Below the pieces are notes generated by a model. That model saw nothing but the letters and a program-made list of their open reading frames with translations, was not told the DNA's origin and searched no databases. Of a DNA stretch of 64,000 nt, positions 35,156 to 44,861 are shown piece after piece; position 1 is the first letter of the stretch, and each line of letters begins with the position of its first letter. Made by a program: the position numbers and the translations under genes. Source of the stretch: JACZYA01 sp965247455 (GTDB lineage Bacteria > Acidobacteriota > Terriglobia > Acidiferrales > 2-02-FULL-67-57). Location: the NCBI GenBank assembly GCA_965247455.1, contig CBDFHE010000013.1, forward strand, positions 1 through 64,000. The letters run 5' to 3'.

Positions 35156-36456
35156 AGCCCTCCACCGCCCAGCACCACCAGCGCCCGCTGCGCGAAGTTG
35201 ATCCCGATGTGTACCAGGCAGTTCAAAATGAAGTCGGCCGTCAAGCCGAAACCCTGGAGCTGATCGCCTCGGAAAACTTCACCAGCGAGGCGGTGCTGGA
35301 AGCCACCGGCTCGGTCTTTACCAACAAGTACGCCGAAGGCTATCCCGGACGCCGCTACTACGGCGGCTGCGAGCACGCCGACGTGGTCGAGTCGCTGGCG
35401 CGCGAGCGCGCCAAGCAACTCTTCGGCGCCGAGCACGCCAACGTCCAACCCCACTCGGGCACGCAGGCCAACATCGCCGTCTATGAAACCATCCTCCAAG
35501 AAGGCGACCCGGTGCTGGGGATGAACCTGAACCACGGCGGCCACCTCAGCCACGGCCACAAACTCAATTTCTCCGGCAAGCACTATCGCTTCATCCCCTA
35601 CGGCGTGCGCCGCGACACCGAAACCATCGACTACGACGAGCTCCAGCGTCTCGCCCAGGAACACCGGCCCAAGCTACTGGTGGCCGGCGCCAGCGCCTAC
35701 CCGCGCATTATTGACTTCGAGCGCATGGCGGCCATTGCGCGCTCGGTGGACGCGCTCTTCATGATGGACATGGCGCACATCGCCGGCCTGATCGCCACCG
35801 GCGTCCATCCCAGCCCGGTGTCGCACGCCGACTTCGTAACGACCACCACCCACAAGACCTTGCGCGGCCCGCGCGCGGGATTGATTCTTTGCCGCGAACA
35901 GTTTGCCAAGAGTCTGGACCGGGTGGTCTTTCCCGGCGAGCAGGGCGGCCCGCTGGTGCACGTCATCGCCGCCAAGGCCGTCTGTCTAAAAGAAGCGATG
36001 GAGCCGGAGTTCAAGACCTACCAGCAGCAAACCGTCGCCAACGCCCAGCGGCTGGCCGGGACGCTGACCGGGCACGGCTTTCGCATTGTCTCGGGCGGCA
36101 CCGATACTCACCTGCTGCTGGTGGACGTGTACAAGCGCGGCATCATGGGCCGCGACGCCGAGAAGTGGTTGGAGCAAGCCGGCATCACCGTCAACAAGAA
36201 CGCCATCCCTTTCGACCAGTTGCCGCCGTTGAAGGCCAGCGGCATCCGCCTGGGCACACCCGCGCTCACCACGCGCGGCATGAAAGAAGCAGAGATGGAT
36301 TTGATCGGCAACTGGATTGCCGACGTGCTCGAGAAGCTCGGGGACGAGTCCCTTGTCCAGCGCATCCGCAACCAGGTGAGCGAACTCACCGCCCGCTTCC
36401 CGCTCTACACCCACCGGCTGAACCAGGAGGTCGCCGCCGCGCACCCGGTGCGCTAG
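35152..36456 (+). CDS. glyA: serine hydroxymethyltransferase
   Basis: PLP enzyme that makes glycine and methylene-tetrahydrofolate from serine. 434 residues. The PLP lysine is in TTTTHKTLRGPR (about residue 234). Other family segments are LELIASENFTSEAVLEA, YPGRRYYGGCEHAD, VQPHSGTQANIAVY and GTPALTTRGMKEAEM. Feeds the folate one-carbon pool that also supports the methionine/SAM genes elsewhere in the window. Confidence 0.97.
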   Translation: MKPSTAQHHQRPLREVDPDVYQAVQNEVGRQAETLELIASENFTSEAVLEATGSVFTNKYAEGYPGRRYYGGCEHADVVESLARERAKQLFGAEHANVQPHSGTQANIAVYETILQEGDPVLGMNLNHGGHLSHGHKLNFSGKHYRFIPYGVRRDTETIDYDELQRLAQEHRPKLLVAGASAYPRIIDFERMAAIARSVDALFMMDMAHIAGLIATGVHPSPVSHADFVTTTTHKTLRGPRAGLILCREQFAKSLDRVVFPGEQGGPLVHVIAAKAVCLKEAMEPEFKTYQQQTVANAQRLAGTLTGHGFRIVSGGTDTHLLLVDVYKRGIMGRDAEKWLEQAGITVNKNAIPFDQLPPLKASGIRLGTPALTTRGMKEAEMDLIGNWIADVLEKLGDESLVQRIRNQVSELTARFPLYTHRLNQEVAAAHPVR

Positions 36457-36538
36457 CTCGCCCCAGGGTTCTCCGAGCGAAACAAGCCGTCGGCGAGGAA
36501 GTTTGTCGCTCCCAAGTTTAGACACCGGGCTTCAGCCC

Positions 36539-37675
36539 ATGATCGTCGCTCTCGACATTCGGCGCGTCCGTGACTTCGGCGCCGGCACCTATACCCGTAA
36601 CTTGGTGGAGACTCTGGCCCGGCTGGACTCCACCACCCGTTACCTGCTGGTCGGCCGCGACTCCGACGCCGCTGCCCTCAGCCGCCTGCCGGACAACTTC
36701 CAGTTGCTCGTCTTCGACCGCAGCCTGGACGGTTTCCGCCACGACCTGCGGCTCGCTTGGCAACTGCAACGCCGGAAGGTAGAGGTGTGGCACACGCCCT
36801 ACTTGGCCGCGTCGTGGATGGCCGCCTGCCCTCACATCATTACTGTGCACGACACCGCGCCCTTTTCTCCCCTTGCGCCCGACGGCGCCGCGCTCTCCGA
36901 CCTGCTGCGTTTCTACCGCGTCCGCCACTGCCTGCGCCGCGCCCACCGCATCCTGAGCGTCTCCCATGCCACCCGTCGCGACCTCATCCACCAGTTCGGC
37001 CTGCCCGCCGACAAGATTGAAGTCGTGTACAACGCCGTGGACGCGCAACTCGATCCGCATCCGGCCCCGAACGACATCGAGCACACCCTCAGCCGCTACT
37101 CCGCCCACGATCCTTACCTTCTCTACGCCGGCAACGTCTCGCCCCGCAAAAACCTCCCCCGCCTGATTGAAGCCTTTGCGCTGGTCAAGCACGAGCTGCG
37201 TGACCACCCCGACTATCGCAACTTGAAACTGATCATCATCGGCGACGAACTCTCCCAGCAACCGCAGCTCCGCCGCGCCGTCGTCAAGAGCCGCGCGCAA
37301 AACGACGTGCGCTTCCTGGGCTTCGTCCCGCCGCAAACTCTGAGCGTGTTCTACTCCCGCGCCGCTGCCTTCGCCTTCCCCTCTCTCTACGAAGGCTTCG
37401 GCCTGCCCCCGCTGGAAGCCATGGCGCACTGCGCGCCGGTGCTGGCCTCGAACGTTTCGGCGCTGCCGGAAGTGCTGGGCGAAGCTGCCCTCTACGTCAA
37501 TCCGGAAAACGTCTTCGACATCAGCCGCGGCATCCGCAGTCTGCTGCTGGATAAAAAATTGCGGAAGCAGTTGGTCAAGCGAGGCCACGCCCAAGTGGCA
37601 AAGTTTTCCTGGGAAGAATCTGTGCGGCGCGTGCTGGAAGTGTACAGAGCGGCGGCTGGCGCCGAGGCTAGCTAA
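36539..37675 (+). CDS. GT4-family glycosyltransferase
   Basis: 378 residues with a Rossmann-type N-terminal half (MIVALDIRRVRDFGAGTYTRNLVETLA) and a GT4 C-terminal half: YLLYAGNVSPRKNLPRLIEAF, VRFLGFVPPQTLSVFYS and the donor-site SLYEGFGLPPLEAMA. Probably transfers a sugar from a nucleotide or lipid-linked donor to a surface glycan or lipid; the acceptor cannot be told. The start at 36539 is chosen by homology, although it lacks an obvious ribosome-binding site; an upstream in-frame TTG at 36503 is possible. Its stop overlaps the opposite-strand M67 gene stop by 4 nt. Confidence 0.88.
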   Translation: MIVALDIRRVRDFGAGTYTRNLVETLARLDSTTRYLLVGRDSDAAALSRLPDNFQLLVFDRSLDGFRHDLRLAWQLQRRKVEVWHTPYLAASWMAACPHIITVHDTAPFSPLAPDGAALSDLLRFYRVRHCLRRAHRILSVSHATRRDLIHQFGLPADKIEVVYNAVDAQLDPHPAPNDIEHTLSRYSAHDPYLLYAGNVSPRKNLPRLIEAFALVKHELRDHPDYRNLKLIIIGDELSQQPQLRRAVVKSRAQNDVRFLGFVPPQTLSVFYSRAAAFAFPSLYEGFGLPPLEAMAHCAPVLASNVSALPEVLGEAALYVNPENVFDISRGIRSLLLDKKLRKQLVKRGHAQVAKFSWEESVRRVLEVYRAAAGAEAS

Positions 37676-38082
37676 TCAGTCAGTTCGACCGACAACTCTT
37701 GCCATCCGTCCTTACGCAGCCGGAAGGCGCGGACAGAAGTGCGAGCGTCGTCGCCCGGAGCCACGATCACGTAAGCTGCTTCCGGATAGTAGGCGCGCTC
37801 GCAGTCCCGTTGTGACGGCGCGTTGTCCCCGGTGGGATGCGAGTGATAAATCCCCACCAACTCCAGCTTGCGCGCGCGCAGCTCACGAAAAATGTCGAAC
37901 AGTTCTTGGGGAGGAATCTCAAATGCGCTCGGCGAGGCCAGTTGGTTGCTGGCGGCAAACAGCTCCGTCACATCCTCGCCGTGGCCGCCCAGCAATCCGC
38001 AGCATTCGTTGGGCAGCGCGGCGCGCGCCTCCGCCCGCAAGCGCTCGTAGATGCGCTCGGGTAGCTGCAACCGCTCTACCAT
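37672..38082 (-). CDS. M67 (JAMM/MPN+) metallopeptidase
   Basis: 136 residues. The JAMM zinc motif is complete: Glu in ALPNECCGLLGG, then HSHPTGDNAPSQRD (HxH, seven residues, S, two, D). Prokaryotic relatives remove ubiquitin-like sulfur carriers (ThiS/CysO type) or act in cysteine synthesis; no carrier gene is adjacent, so the substrate is open. Lies downstream of ftsZ on the same strand and ends tail to tail with the glycosyltransferase gene. Confidence 0.87.
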   Translation of the reverse strand: MVERLQLPERIYERLRAEARAALPNECCGLLGGHGEDVTELFAASNQLASPSAFEIPPQELFDIFRELRARKLELVGIYHSHPTGDNAPSQRDCERAYYPEAAYVIVAPGDDARTSVRAFRLRKDGWQELSVELTD

Positions 38083-38154
38083 ACAGAGCGACCCCCTCAA
38101 GCAATAGTGTCAGGAAAATCCATCCAGCGTCAGCAGGCTGCTACCCAACCCGGG

Positions 38155-39366
38155 CTAGTGCCGGCTGCTCAACCGCCGGCGCAGAAAGGCCGGGGTATCC
38201 AGGTCGGCGCCGTCGGCCAACGGCAGCAAGCGCGGCACTTCCCCGCCCTTGCTTTTTCCGTTGCCGCCGTTGCCCCGGCTGAGCACCGGGCGGGTCGCGG
38301 TCGGCAACCGCTCCGGCACCCTCGGCCTCACCACCGCTCGCACCCGGTTGTCCTTGAAGCCGGTGGCGATGACGGTAATCTTGACCGCATCCTTCATCTT
38401 CTCGTCCTCGACCGCCCCGAAGATGATGTTGGCGTCCTCGTGCGCCACCTTCTGCACCAACGAGCTGGCCTCCTGCACCTCCTGCAGGCCCAGGTTGGAC
38501 GAGCCGGTGACGTTAATCAGCACGCCGCGCGCGCCTTCAATCGAACCGTCCTCCAGCAAGGGGCTGGCCATCGCCCGCCGTGCGGCTTCGGAGGCGCGCT
38601 TCTCGCCCCGCGCCACCGCCGTCCCCATCACCGCGTAGCCCATGCCGTGCATGATGGTCCTCACGTCAGCAAAGTCGCGATTGATGACGCCGGGAATGGC
38701 GATGATGTCGGTGATGCCCTGCACCGCCTGCCGCAGGATGTCGTCGGCGATGCGGAAGGCCTCGAAGAAACTGGTGCCGGGTTCGACTGCCTGCAACAGG
38801 CGCTGGTTGGGAATGCAGATCAGCGTATCCACCGTGCCCAGCAGCTCCGCCAGTCCCTGCTCGGCTTGCAACTGCCGGCGGCGCCCCTCGAAGGCAAAAG
38901 GCTTGGTGACGACTGCCACCGTCAGCGCGCCCAGCTCGCTTGCCAGGTTGGCGATAATCGGTGCCGCGCCCGTGCCGGTGCCCCCGCCCAGCCCGGCGGT
39001 GATGAACACCATGTCGGCGCCCTGCAACGCCTCCACCAGTTTTTCCGTGTCTTCCAGCGCCGCCTGCCGGCCGATTTCCGGATTGGCGCCCGACCCCAGG
39101 CCCTTGGTGAGCTTCGCGCCCAGTTGCAGCTTGAGCGCCGCCTTGGACTGCTTGAGCGCCTGCAAATCGGTGTTGGCCGCCAGGAATTCCACTCCGCGCA
39201 CCCGCGCCTGAATCATCCGGTTGACGGCGTTGCTGCCGCCGCCGCCGATGCCCACCACTTTGATCTGTGCCACGTTCAGCTCGTTGCCATTCGACCCAAC
39301 CCGCTTCTGCAATTTCTTTTTTTTCCCCATTGTCATCCGTGCCCTCCGGTTCGATTTATTCTTCAT
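38155..39366 (-). CDS. ftsZ: cell division protein FtsZ
   Basis: Tubulin-like GTPase that forms the division ring. Up to 403 residues. GTP-binding glycines are in VVGIGGGGSNAVNRM and the tubulin signature in GLGGGTGTGAAPIIA. The T7 synergy loop follows (INRDFADV). The C-terminus keeps the conserved partner-binding tail LDTPAFLRR after a short linker, so FtsA/other CTP binders should dock. Two starts are possible: 39366, or 39336 (MTMGKKKK) with GGAGGG five bases upstream. Last dcw gene, 14 bp after ftsA. Confidence 0.97.
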   Translation of the reverse strand: MKNKSNRRARMTMGKKKKLQKRVGSNGNELNVAQIKVVGIGGGGSNAVNRMIQARVRGVEFLAANTDLQALKQSKAALKLQLGAKLTKGLGSGANPEIGRQAALEDTEKLVEALQGADMVFITAGLGGGTGTGAAPIIANLASELGALTVAVVTKPFAFEGRRRQLQAEQGLAELLGTVDTLICIPNQRLLQAVEPGTSFFEAFRIADDILRQAVQGITDIIAIPGVINRDFADVRTIMHGMGYAVMGTAVARGEKRASEAARRAMASPLLEDGSIEGARGVLINVTGSSNLGLQEVQEASSLVQKVAHEDANIIFGAVEDEKMKDAVKITVIATGFKDNRVRAVVRPRVPERLPTATRPVLSRGNGGNGKSKGGEVPRLLPLADGADLDTPAFLRRRLSSRH

Positions 39367-39379
39367 GATCTTTGTCCTC

Positions 39380-40600
39380 TCAAGCCGCGCGGCCGCCGAA
39401 AAATGTTCGCAAGCGTCCCCACCAGTCGCCGTTCAGCTCCAGGCGCGCCCGTTGCAGCCGCTGGGCGTGGAGCAGCAATCCCACCGGCGTAGTACAAGCC
39501 GCGTCGGCGAGCGTGCCGCCCGCATCCAACAAACCCTGCGGCAACCCCACTCGCACCGGCCGCTGGAAGAACTGCGCCGCCAATTCTGCCAGGCCGTCCA
39601 GTTGCGCTCCGCCGCCGGTCAGCACCAAACCGGTGGCCGGCAGGCGCCCGTAGCCGCTGTGGTCCAACTCTTCTCGCAACAGCTCCAGCAGCTCCAGCGC
39701 CCGCGGCTCGATGATTTCGCACAGTGCGCGCCGCGAAGTCACCCGCGCCGGACGTTCGCCCAGGCTGGCGACCTCCAGCAAGGTATCCTGCCCGATCCAT
39801 CGCAAACCCGCACAGCCGTAGGCGCGCTTAATGCGTTCGGCTTCCCAGAGCGGAACCCGCAGCCCGATGGCAATGTCGTTGGTGAAGTGCTCGCCGCTCA
39901 CCGGCAGCACACCGCTGGCCCGCGGGGCGCCGTGCTCCAAAATAATCCAGTTGGTGCTGCCCCCACCGATATCTGCCAGCACCACTCCCAGCTCGCGCTC
40001 GTCGCGCGTCAGGCAGGCGTGTGCAGCCGCCAGCGAAACCAACACCGTATCCTCCACCACCACCCCGGCGCGGTTTGCCACCGACACCAAAGTTTGCGTC
40101 GCTGTCGCCTCGCTCGTGACCAGGTGGACGTTCACCTCCAACCGCCGCCCCAGCAGCCCCAGCGGGTCGCGGATGCCGCTTTGGTTGTCGAGCAGATACT
40201 CCTGCGGCAGCACGTGCAGCAACTCCTGCCCCGGCGGCAACGACACGCTCCGCGCCGCTTCGATGGCACGCCGCACGTCCTCCGTCACCACCTCGCGCGG
40301 GCGCGGCCCCAGCGACACCCCGCCCCGGCTGTTGACGCTGCGGATGTGCGCGCCCGCCACGCTGATAACCGCGCGCTCCACCGTCAACCCGGCAGCCTGC
40401 TCGGCCGCTTCCACCGCCTGCCGGGTCGCATCCACGGCGGCGTCCAGATTAATCAGAACATTCTTGCGAAACCCCTTTGACTCGGCGCTGCCCGACCCGC
40501 GCAGCCGCAACTCGCCGTTGTCGCCGGTTTCGGCAACCAAGACGTTCACGGTGCTGCTGCCCAGGTCGAGCACCACCAGTTGCCGGTCGCGCGCTTTCAT
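39380..40600 (-). CDS. ftsA: cell division protein FtsA
   Basis: Actin-like membrane tether for FtsZ. 406 residues. ATP-site motifs: VVLDLGSSTVNVLVAE near the start, LADIGGGSTNWIIL in the middle, and LVLTGGGAQLDGLAELA. The 1C domain region has VSVAGAHIRSVNSRG. The C-terminal amphipathic helix is plausible (LRTFFGGRAA). It sits between ftsQ and ftsZ in the usual dcw order. Confidence 0.95.
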   Translation of the reverse strand: MKARDRQLVVLDLGSSTVNVLVAETGDNGELRLRGSGSAESKGFRKNVLINLDAAVDATRQAVEAAEQAAGLTVERAVISVAGAHIRSVNSRGGVSLGPRPREVVTEDVRRAIEAARSVSLPPGQELLHVLPQEYLLDNQSGIRDPLGLLGRRLEVNVHLVTSEATATQTLVSVANRAGVVVEDTVLVSLAAAHACLTRDERELGVVLADIGGGSTNWIILEHGAPRASGVLPVSGEHFTNDIAIGLRVPLWEAERIKRAYGCAGLRWIGQDTLLEVASLGERPARVTSRRALCEIIEPRALELLELLREELDHSGYGRLPATGLVLTGGGAQLDGLAELAAQFFQRPVRVGLPQGLLDAGGTLADAACTTPVGLLLHAQRLQRARLELNGDWWGRLRTFFGGRAA

Positions 40601-40608
40601 CGCTTGGC

Positions 40609-41469
40609 CTATCTCCTCCCGTCGGGGTTCAGCACGATCTGGCCGCGATAGCGCAGATCGACCGAGCGCACGGTTGTGCCGCTCTCAAACAACAGATCCC
40701 GGTGTTCGAGGAAGGTCTGGTACTTTTCCTGATAGCGTCCGCGACCGAAGTGCAGGCGAACGGCGCCGTCGGCCACCGCTACGGTAGCGCAGATGTCCTC
40801 GCGATCACCGACGTCAACCTCGGAAAACTCCGCGCTGTAATTCTTGCTGTCGCGGCCCATCTCCTGCACGAATTCCCGGTACAGCTCCACCCGCTCCTGC
40901 CACTCCGCCGGCGAAAGCTTCGAGCCCATTCCGGTCAACACCGGGAAGCTGTAACTCTCCCCCGGCGGCACCGGCAACACAACCCCATAGGCGTCAATCA
41001 ACCAGAGTGACTTCCCTTGCCGCAAGAACGCCACCGGCGTGCGCTCGTGCAGGAACACCCGCAGGCGGTTGGGAAGCACCCGCTGCACCGTGGCCGCCTC
41101 CACCCAGGGAATCTCTTCCAGTGCGTGCCGCCGCTCTTCCAGCGGCACCGACCAAACGCTGCGGCCCGCATCTTCGGCAAAGCGATCCCGCACCGCCGCC
41201 GGCGTGGCGTGCTTGGCCTCAGCCACCGCAATCGCCTCCGCGCTCTCCACCCGAAAGACCTCGGCGCCAGTAGCAAAGTCATACACCAGCCAGCCTCCAC
41301 CGCCCGCCAGCCCCAACACGCCCGCCACCAACAGCGCCCAACCGGTCCATACCAAGCCGCGCTTCCATCCGGCCCGGCGCCGCACCTCCACCCGCTGCCG
41401 GGGACGCCGGAAACGCTCTCGGTCGCCGTTGCTCAACTCCAATTCTGCCTGTCTCCGCTCGTTCGCCAT
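40609..41469 (-). CDS. ftsQ: cell division protein FtsQ
   Basis: About 286 residues from the ATG at 41469 (MANERRQAEL). A basic cytoplasmic tail, one membrane segment (GLVWTGWALLVAGVLGLAGG), a POTRA-like domain (VFRVESAEAIAVAEAKHAT) and the FtsQ/DivIB domain with VEAATVQRVLPNRLRVFLHERTPVA split over EAATVQRVLPNRLRV and HERTPVAFLRQG. Links FtsL/FtsB to the septal synthase. The ddl gene often found between murB and ftsQ is absent; murB ends 5 bp upstream. Confidence 0.92.
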   Translation of the reverse strand: MANERRQAELELSNGDRERFRRPRQRVEVRRRAGWKRGLVWTGWALLVAGVLGLAGGGGWLVYDFATGAEVFRVESAEAIAVAEAKHATPAAVRDRFAEDAGRSVWSVPLEERRHALEEIPWVEAATVQRVLPNRLRVFLHERTPVAFLRQGKSLWLIDAYGVVLPVPPGESYSFPVLTGMGSKLSPAEWQERVELYREFVQEMGRDSKNYSAEFSEVDVGDREDICATVAVADGAVRLHFGRGRYQEKYQTFLEHRDLLFESGTTVRSVDLRYRGQIVLNPDGRR

Positions 41470-41473
41470 GGCT

Positions 41474-42382
41474 CTAGTCCGTCCAGAGAATGACTTCCCC
41501 TTCCAACTCATATCCAAACGCCCGCCGAATGCGCTCCTTGATGAAATCAATCAGACGCAACAGGTCATCCGCGGTCGCCCCAAACCGGTTGATGAAAAAA
41601 TTGGCGTGCCGCTCCGACACCACCGCCCCGCCTACGCGGTGCCCTTTCAAGCCCAGCTCGTCAACCATCTTGCCCACCGACGCTCCGCGCGGATTCTTGA
41701 AAATGCAGCCGGCGCTCTTCTCGTTCAGCGGCTGCGAGGCGCGGCGCTTCTGGTTGCTCATCCGGATGGAGGCGCGAATCTCGTCGTAGGGTTTCGGCAG
41801 CAGTTCAAGCTCCGCCTCGATCATGATGTCGCCGGGCGCAAATGCGCTCTGCCGATAGCGAAAGCCGGCCTCACTCGCCGGGACGGTTTCGACTCCGTTC
41901 CCGGCTGCCCGATACACCCTAATCATCCGAACGAACTGCCCAATCTCGGTCCCGTAGGCTCCCGCGTTCATCCGCAGCGCGCCGCCCATTGAGCCGGGCA
42001 CGCCGATCAAGCCCTCCATCCCGCCCAGGTCTTGCCGGGCGCACTCCGTCACTGTCCGGCCCAGGTCGGCAGCGGCCTGCACGCGCACGCGCGTGCCCAG
42101 GAATTCCGGCTGCCGCCCCCGGGCGGAAAGATGCAGCACTACCCAGGGCAGCTCGCCTTCCCGCACCAGCAAATTTGAACCGCCGCCCAGCAGGCGCCAG
42201 CGCAAACCTTCCGCCTCCAACGCGCCGATCAAATCCGGCAAGCACTGCGCCCGGCGAATCACCAGCACGTCCGTGGTTCCGCCCACGCCCAGCGAGGTCC
42301 ACTCCGCCAGCCGCTGGTCAGGGCGATACTCCACCCCCCAGTCGGTCAAGCGGGACCGCAGTTGCGGATTCTCAACCCGCAT
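41474..42382 (-). CDS. murB: UDP-N-acetylenolpyruvoylglucosamine reductase
   Basis: Flavoprotein that reduces enolpyruvyl-UDP-GlcNAc to UDP-MurNAc. 302 residues. FAD-binding signature LGGGSNLLVREGEL, GVPGSMGGALRMNAGAYG, and the catalytic region NPRGASVGKMVDELGLKG, with HANFFINRFGATADDLL near the end. This is the shorter type IIa-like MurB. Start overlaps the end of murC by 11 nt. Confidence 0.95.
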   Translation of the reverse strand: MRVENPQLRSRLTDWGVEYRPDQRLAEWTSLGVGGTTDVLVIRRAQCLPDLIGALEAEGLRWRLLGGGSNLLVREGELPWVVLHLSARGRQPEFLGTRVRVQAAADLGRTVTECARQDLGGMEGLIGVPGSMGGALRMNAGAYGTEIGQFVRMIRVYRAAGNGVETVPASEAGFRYRQSAFAPGDIMIEAELELLPKPYDEIRASIRMSNQKRRASQPLNEKSAGCIFKNPRGASVGKMVDELGLKGHRVGGAVVSERHANFFINRFGATADDLLRLIDFIKERIRRAFGYELEGEVILWTD

Positions 42383-43790
42383 TCGTCACTCCCAGCGCCG
42401 CCGGCAAACGCGCCGTCAACTCTTCGGCGGCCTTCCAGATGCTGCCCGCCCCGATGGTCAGCAGCGCATCGCCCGGCTGCACGTGCTGCAGCACAGCTTC
42501 CAGGGCACCCTCCATCCTGGCATGGAACTCAACTCCGCTGTGTCCAGCGCTGCGAATGGCGCCGGCCAGCGCCTCTCCGGTCATGCCGGGGATGGGTGGC
42601 TCGCTGGCCGCATAGATCTCCGTCAGCACCAGCACGTCCACACCGTCAAAGCAACGCAAGAATTCCTCCCAACAGTGTTGGGTGCGAGTGTAGCGATGCG
42701 GCTGGAACAACACCACCAATCGCTTGAACCCGCAGCCGCGCGCTGCCTCCAGCGTGGCGCGAATCTCCACCGGGTGATGCCCGTAGTCGTCAATCAATGT
42801 CACGCCCCCCACCTGCGCTTTGACTTCAAAGCGGCGCGCCACGCCGGTGAACTTGTTGAGCGCCCGCCGCACGCGTTCCATCGGAGCGCCCAACTCGCGC
42901 GCCACTCCCAGTGTGGCCAAAGCGTTGCGCACGTTGTGTAGCCCGGGCAGCGGCAACCGGAACTTCCCGATTTCCTCACCGCCGGCCCGCAAGGTGAATT
43001 CGCTCTTCCAACCTTTCAGCCGGACATCGCAGGCGCAGAGGTCGGCTTCAGCTTCGGCCGAAGTCCCGTAGGTGATCACTCGCCGGTGCAGGCGCGGAAT
43101 GATGGCGCGCACGTTGGGATCGTCTGCGCACAGGATGGCCGCACCGTAGAACGGCACCTTGTTCAGAAAAGTGACGAACGCCTCTTGCAGGTCTTCCAGG
43201 CTGGAGTAGCAGTCCATGTGCTCGCGGCCGATGTTGGTCACCACTGCGATCACCGGCGCCAGCAACAAGAAGCTGCGGTCGCTCTCGTCGGCTTCCACCA
43301 CGATCAGTTCGCTCTTGCCCAGCCGGGCGCTGGTGCCGGCCTGGTTCACTCGCCCGCCCACCACGAAGGTGGGGTCGAGCCCCGCGCCCGCCAGCGTGCT
43401 GGCGATGAGCGAGGTAGTAGTGGTCTTGCCGTGCGAGCCAGCCACCGCCACGCCGTACTTGAGCCGCATCAGCTCCGCCAGCATCTCCGCCCGCGGAATG
43501 ACCGCCAGGCCGCGCTGCAATGCTTCCACCACTTCCGGGTTCCCCGCTGTCACCGCCGTGGAGGTCACCACCACCTGCGCGTCTCCCAAGTTTTCCGCCC
43601 GGTGCCCCTCGAACACTTTGGCGCCCAATTGCTCCAGCCCCGCTGTCACCGGCGAGAGCCGCAGGTCTGAGCCCGAAACCGTGTAGCCCAGGTTGAGCAG
43701 CACCTCGGCGATGCCGCTCATCCCGCTGCCGCCGATGCCCACAAAGTGGATGTGCTGGCGGGGCGGGTAGTTCTGCCGGGTCGAGGTCAT
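42372..43790 (-). CDS. murC: UDP-N-acetylmuramate-L-alanine ligase
   Basis: Adds L-Ala to UDP-MurNAc. 472 residues. N-terminal Rossmann GIGGSGMSGIAEVLLNLGY binds the UDP-sugar; ATP loop is GSHGKTTTTSLIAS; later NVRNALATLGVARELG and DDYGHHPVEIRATLEAA. Overlaps murG by 4 nt and murB by 11 nt. Confidence 0.96.
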   Translation of the reverse strand: MTSTRQNYPPRQHIHFVGIGGSGMSGIAEVLLNLGYTVSGSDLRLSPVTAGLEQLGAKVFEGHRAENLGDAQVVVTSTAVTAGNPEVVEALQRGLAVIPRAEMLAELMRLKYGVAVAGSHGKTTTTSLIASTLAGAGLDPTFVVGGRVNQAGTSARLGKSELIVVEADESDRSFLLLAPVIAVVTNIGREHMDCYSSLEDLQEAFVTFLNKVPFYGAAILCADDPNVRAIIPRLHRRVITYGTSAEAEADLCACDVRLKGWKSEFTLRAGGEEIGKFRLPLPGLHNVRNALATLGVARELGAPMERVRRALNKFTGVARRFEVKAQVGGVTLIDDYGHHPVEIRATLEAARGCGFKRLVVLFQPHRYTRTQHCWEEFLRCFDGVDVLVLTEIYAASEPPIPGMTGEALAGAIRSAGHSGVEFHARMEGALEAVLQHVQPGDALLTIGAGSIWKAAEELTARLPAALGVTNAG

Positions 43791-44848
43791 TGGGCCACGC
43801 TCTCCAGCAACTCGGCGATGCGAGCGGCTGCGTCCGGCACCGCCAGCCGCCGTGCCGCTGCCTCCATCTCCGTCAGCCGCTCCGGCTGGTCCAGCAAAGC
43901 CAGGATTTCCGCCGCCAGCCCGCCCAACTCTTGCTGTTCAATCAACCGGGCGGCGCCGACCCGAGTAAATACCTCGGCGTTGCGCAACTGGTGCTGGTCG
44001 GTGGCGTGAGGAAATGGCACCAATATAGCAGCGCGCCCGGCCGCTGCCAGCTCTGCCACCGTACTGGCACCGGCGCGGCACACAATCAGGTCGGCCTCCG
44101 CAAAACGAGCGGCCATGTCGGTGAAAAAGGGTTGCACCTCAGCGCAGATTTCCCGGCGGGCGTACGCCGTCCGCACCGCGTCAAAGTCGCGCTCGCCGGT
44201 CTGATGCACAAAGCGCAACTCGTGCCGGCCCGCGCGCAGCGCGTCGAGCGCATCAAGTACCGCGCGGTTGAGCATCAACGCGCCCCGGCTGCCGCCAAAA
44301 ATCAGCAGCGTGTAGGGCGGCTGGTGCCGGCGGGGCCGCACCCGCAGGAACTCCTCCCGCACCGGGCTGCCGGTACGCACCGCTCTGGTTCCGAAACACC
44401 GCATGGTTTCCTCGTAGGTGACGGCCGCCCGCGTGACCAGCGGTGCCACTAGGCGATTCGCCAACCCCGGTTCGGCGTTGGGCTCAAACAGCACCGTGGG
44501 CCGCCGGCTCAGCGCAGCCAGCAGCACCGTGGGACCCGCGACATAGGCTCCCGTGCCGAACACCGCGTCGGGATTGAATTCCCGTAGCAACCGCCGGTTG
44601 GCGAGGAAGCTCGACGGCAACAAGGCCAGGCTGCGCAGCTTGGCTCCGCCGCTCACTCCTTTGAACCCCGCCGCTGCCACTGTACGCAGCGGAAAGCCAG
44701 CCGCCGGCACCGCGCGAGCTTCGACGCCCTTCTCCGTCCCCACAAACAGAACTTCGCAGGAGGGGTTCCGCCGGCGCAGCTCCGCCGCCACCGCCAGCGC
44801 GGGGAAAACGTGGCCTCCGGTGCCGCCGCTCGCCATCATCACCTTCAT
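43787..44848 (-). CDS. murG: UDP-GlcNAc-undecaprenyl-PP-MurNAc-pentapeptide GlcNAc transferase
   Basis: Converts lipid I to lipid II at the cytoplasmic membrane face. 353 residues, GT28. Seen: MASGGTGGHVFPALAVAAEL, FGTGAYVAGPTVLLAAL, LLIFGGSRGALMLN and the donor site CRAGASTVAELAAAGRAAILV followed by PFPHATDQHQLRNAE. Start preceded by ftsW with a 13-bp gap. Confidence 0.96.
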   Translation of the reverse strand: MKVMMASGGTGGHVFPALAVAAELRRRNPSCEVLFVGTEKGVEARAVPAAGFPLRTVAAAGFKGVSGGAKLRSLALLPSSFLANRRLLREFNPDAVFGTGAYVAGPTVLLAALSRRPTVLFEPNAEPGLANRLVAPLVTRAAVTYEETMRCFGTRAVRTGSPVREEFLRVRPRRHQPPYTLLIFGGSRGALMLNRAVLDALDALRAGRHELRFVHQTGERDFDAVRTAYARREICAEVQPFFTDMAARFAEADLIVCRAGASTVAELAAAGRAAILVPFPHATDQHQLRNAEVFTRVGAARLIEQQELGGLAAEILALLDQPERLTEMEAAARRLAVPDAAARIAELLESVAQ

Positions 44849-44861
44849 CGCCTCATTCCGG

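Noticed and set aside
41470..42400. A ddl (D-Ala-D-Ala ligase) gene in the dcw cluster
   Set aside because: murB ends 5 bp before ftsQ begins; no room and no ATP-grasp gene. Ddl must be elsewhere.
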